Assembly (NCBI GenBank): GCA_029212745.1
Contig: JARGOL010000001.1
Location: forward strand, 167,948-231,947
Length of the DNA stretch: 64,000 bases
Direction of reading: 5' to 3'
DNA from: Alcanivoracaceae bacterium
Lineage (GTDB): Bacteria > Pseudomonadota > Gammaproteobacteria > Pseudomonadales > Alcanivoracaceae
The first letter of the stretch is position 1, and each line of letters starts with the position of its first letter. Of the stretch, positions 63,774-64,000 are shown piece by piece. The notes beneath the pieces were generated by a model. The model was not told where the DNA came from. It made no database searches and saw nothing but the letters and a program-made list of their open reading frames with translations. The position numbers and the translations under genes are program-made.

Positions 63774-64000
63774 TCAGGCGTGCGGTATGCCGGCAGGCGC
63801 CATGGCGGCAGCCACCTCGCGCTGAGCCCGCAAGGCAAGCGCACGATGATCTCCGTCATCCGCCATGAGCAACGCGCCAAAGTGGATATTCACGCGTATC
63901 TCGTCACGCAGCAGCAGCTGCCACAGATGGCTATGAAACCGGTCATCGCCGACGAAGGCCAGCGATCGGTCAACGTGACCACGGTGGTCCAGGTACTGCA
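63774..64000 (-). CDS. Lysophospholipid acyltransferase-like protein (C-terminal part)
   Basis: The stop is at 63774 and the open frame runs to the window edge, so only 74 C-terminal residues are seen. YLDHRGHVDRSLAFVGDDRF and LRDEIRVNIHFG resemble the C-terminal part of PlsC-like 1-acyl-glycerol-3-phosphate acyltransferases, but the catalytic HxxxxD motif would lie outside the window. The assignment is therefore tentative. It lies 44 bases beyond the efpL start, in the same direction. Confidence 0.5.
   Translation of the reverse strand, partial: QYLDHRGHVDRSLAFVGDDRFHSHLWQLLLRDEIRVNIHFGALLMADDGDHRALALRAQREVAAAMAPAGIPHA

Overview
This is 64 kb of GC-rich, densely packed bacterial chromosome. 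Gene content points to a gammaproteobacterium of the Pseudomonas/Oceanospirillales side, with a lipid-centred lifestyle like Alcanivorax and its relatives. The evidence is a FabY-type beta-ketoacyl synthase, a divergent Fpr/FinR-like pair, an iron SodB, an R33-type EfpL, many acyl-CoA and short-chain dehydrogenase genes, and several membrane lipid-modifying enzymes. The genus is an inference. I see no insertion sequence, prophage, CRISPR array or rRNA. The only RNA gene found is one tRNA-Leu(UAG).

Layout. 0-4 kb: the end of egtB with egtD (ergothioneine), then a PilZ/DUF1631 operon. 4-9 kb: fpr and a divergent LysR gene, a nitroreductase, a fatty acid desaturase and an unknown 338-aa protein. 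9-12.3 kb: a diguanylate cyclase, a short DksA/TraR zinc-finger protein, and a response regulator converging on a histidine kinase. 12.3-16 kb: a lipid-modification cluster (DUF2878, DUF1295, CFA-like methyltransferase; divergently an NTF2-like lipoprotein and a chalcone-isomerase-like protein). The kinase lies directly downstream in the same direction. 16-26 kb: ppc, a membrane protein with a degenerate GGDEF domain, a GlyGly-CTERM trypsin-like protease, an FAD monooxygenase, a cupin/dinB pair and a metallo-beta-lactamase-fold hydrolase.

26-34.8 kb: an SDR 3-hydroxyacyl-CoA dehydrogenase, a thioesterase, lipoproteins, an alpha/beta hydrolase, tRNA-Leu, an operon of three unknown envelope proteins, sodB and a thiolase. 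35-42 kb: fabY, a START-like protein, a fatty acid hydroxylase, a double cupin, TerC, and a ribbon-helix-helix regulator next to an ABC1 kinase; the last two carry a shared palindromic operator candidate. 42-51.7 kb: a catabolic stretch with an acyl-CoA dehydrogenase, a crotonase, four SDR-type enzymes, a GDSL esterase, two TetR regulators and a membrane thioredoxin-fold protein. 51.8-64 kb: acnA, a LssY_C lipoprotein, a crotonase/GNAT pair, a complete TatT-DctP-DctQ-DctM TRAP transporter operon, a rhomboid protease/lipoprotein aminopeptidase/efpL operon, and the end of a PlsC-like acyltransferase.

The recurring themes are acyl-chain metabolism (fabY, thiolase, dehydrogenases, crotonases, thioesterase, desaturase, hydroxylase, CFA-like methyltransferase), c-di-GMP signalling (PilZ, an active GGDEF, a degenerate GGDEF) and oxidative defence (ergothioneine, SodB, Fpr/FinR). 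The most interesting leads are the RHH operator pair at 39.9-40.5 kb, the lipid cluster with an in-line kinase and overlapping convergent regulator at 10.3-16 kb, and the unknown envelope operon at 30.4-32.6 kb. Start codons were chosen by ribosome binding site and family alignment from memory. No database search was possible.
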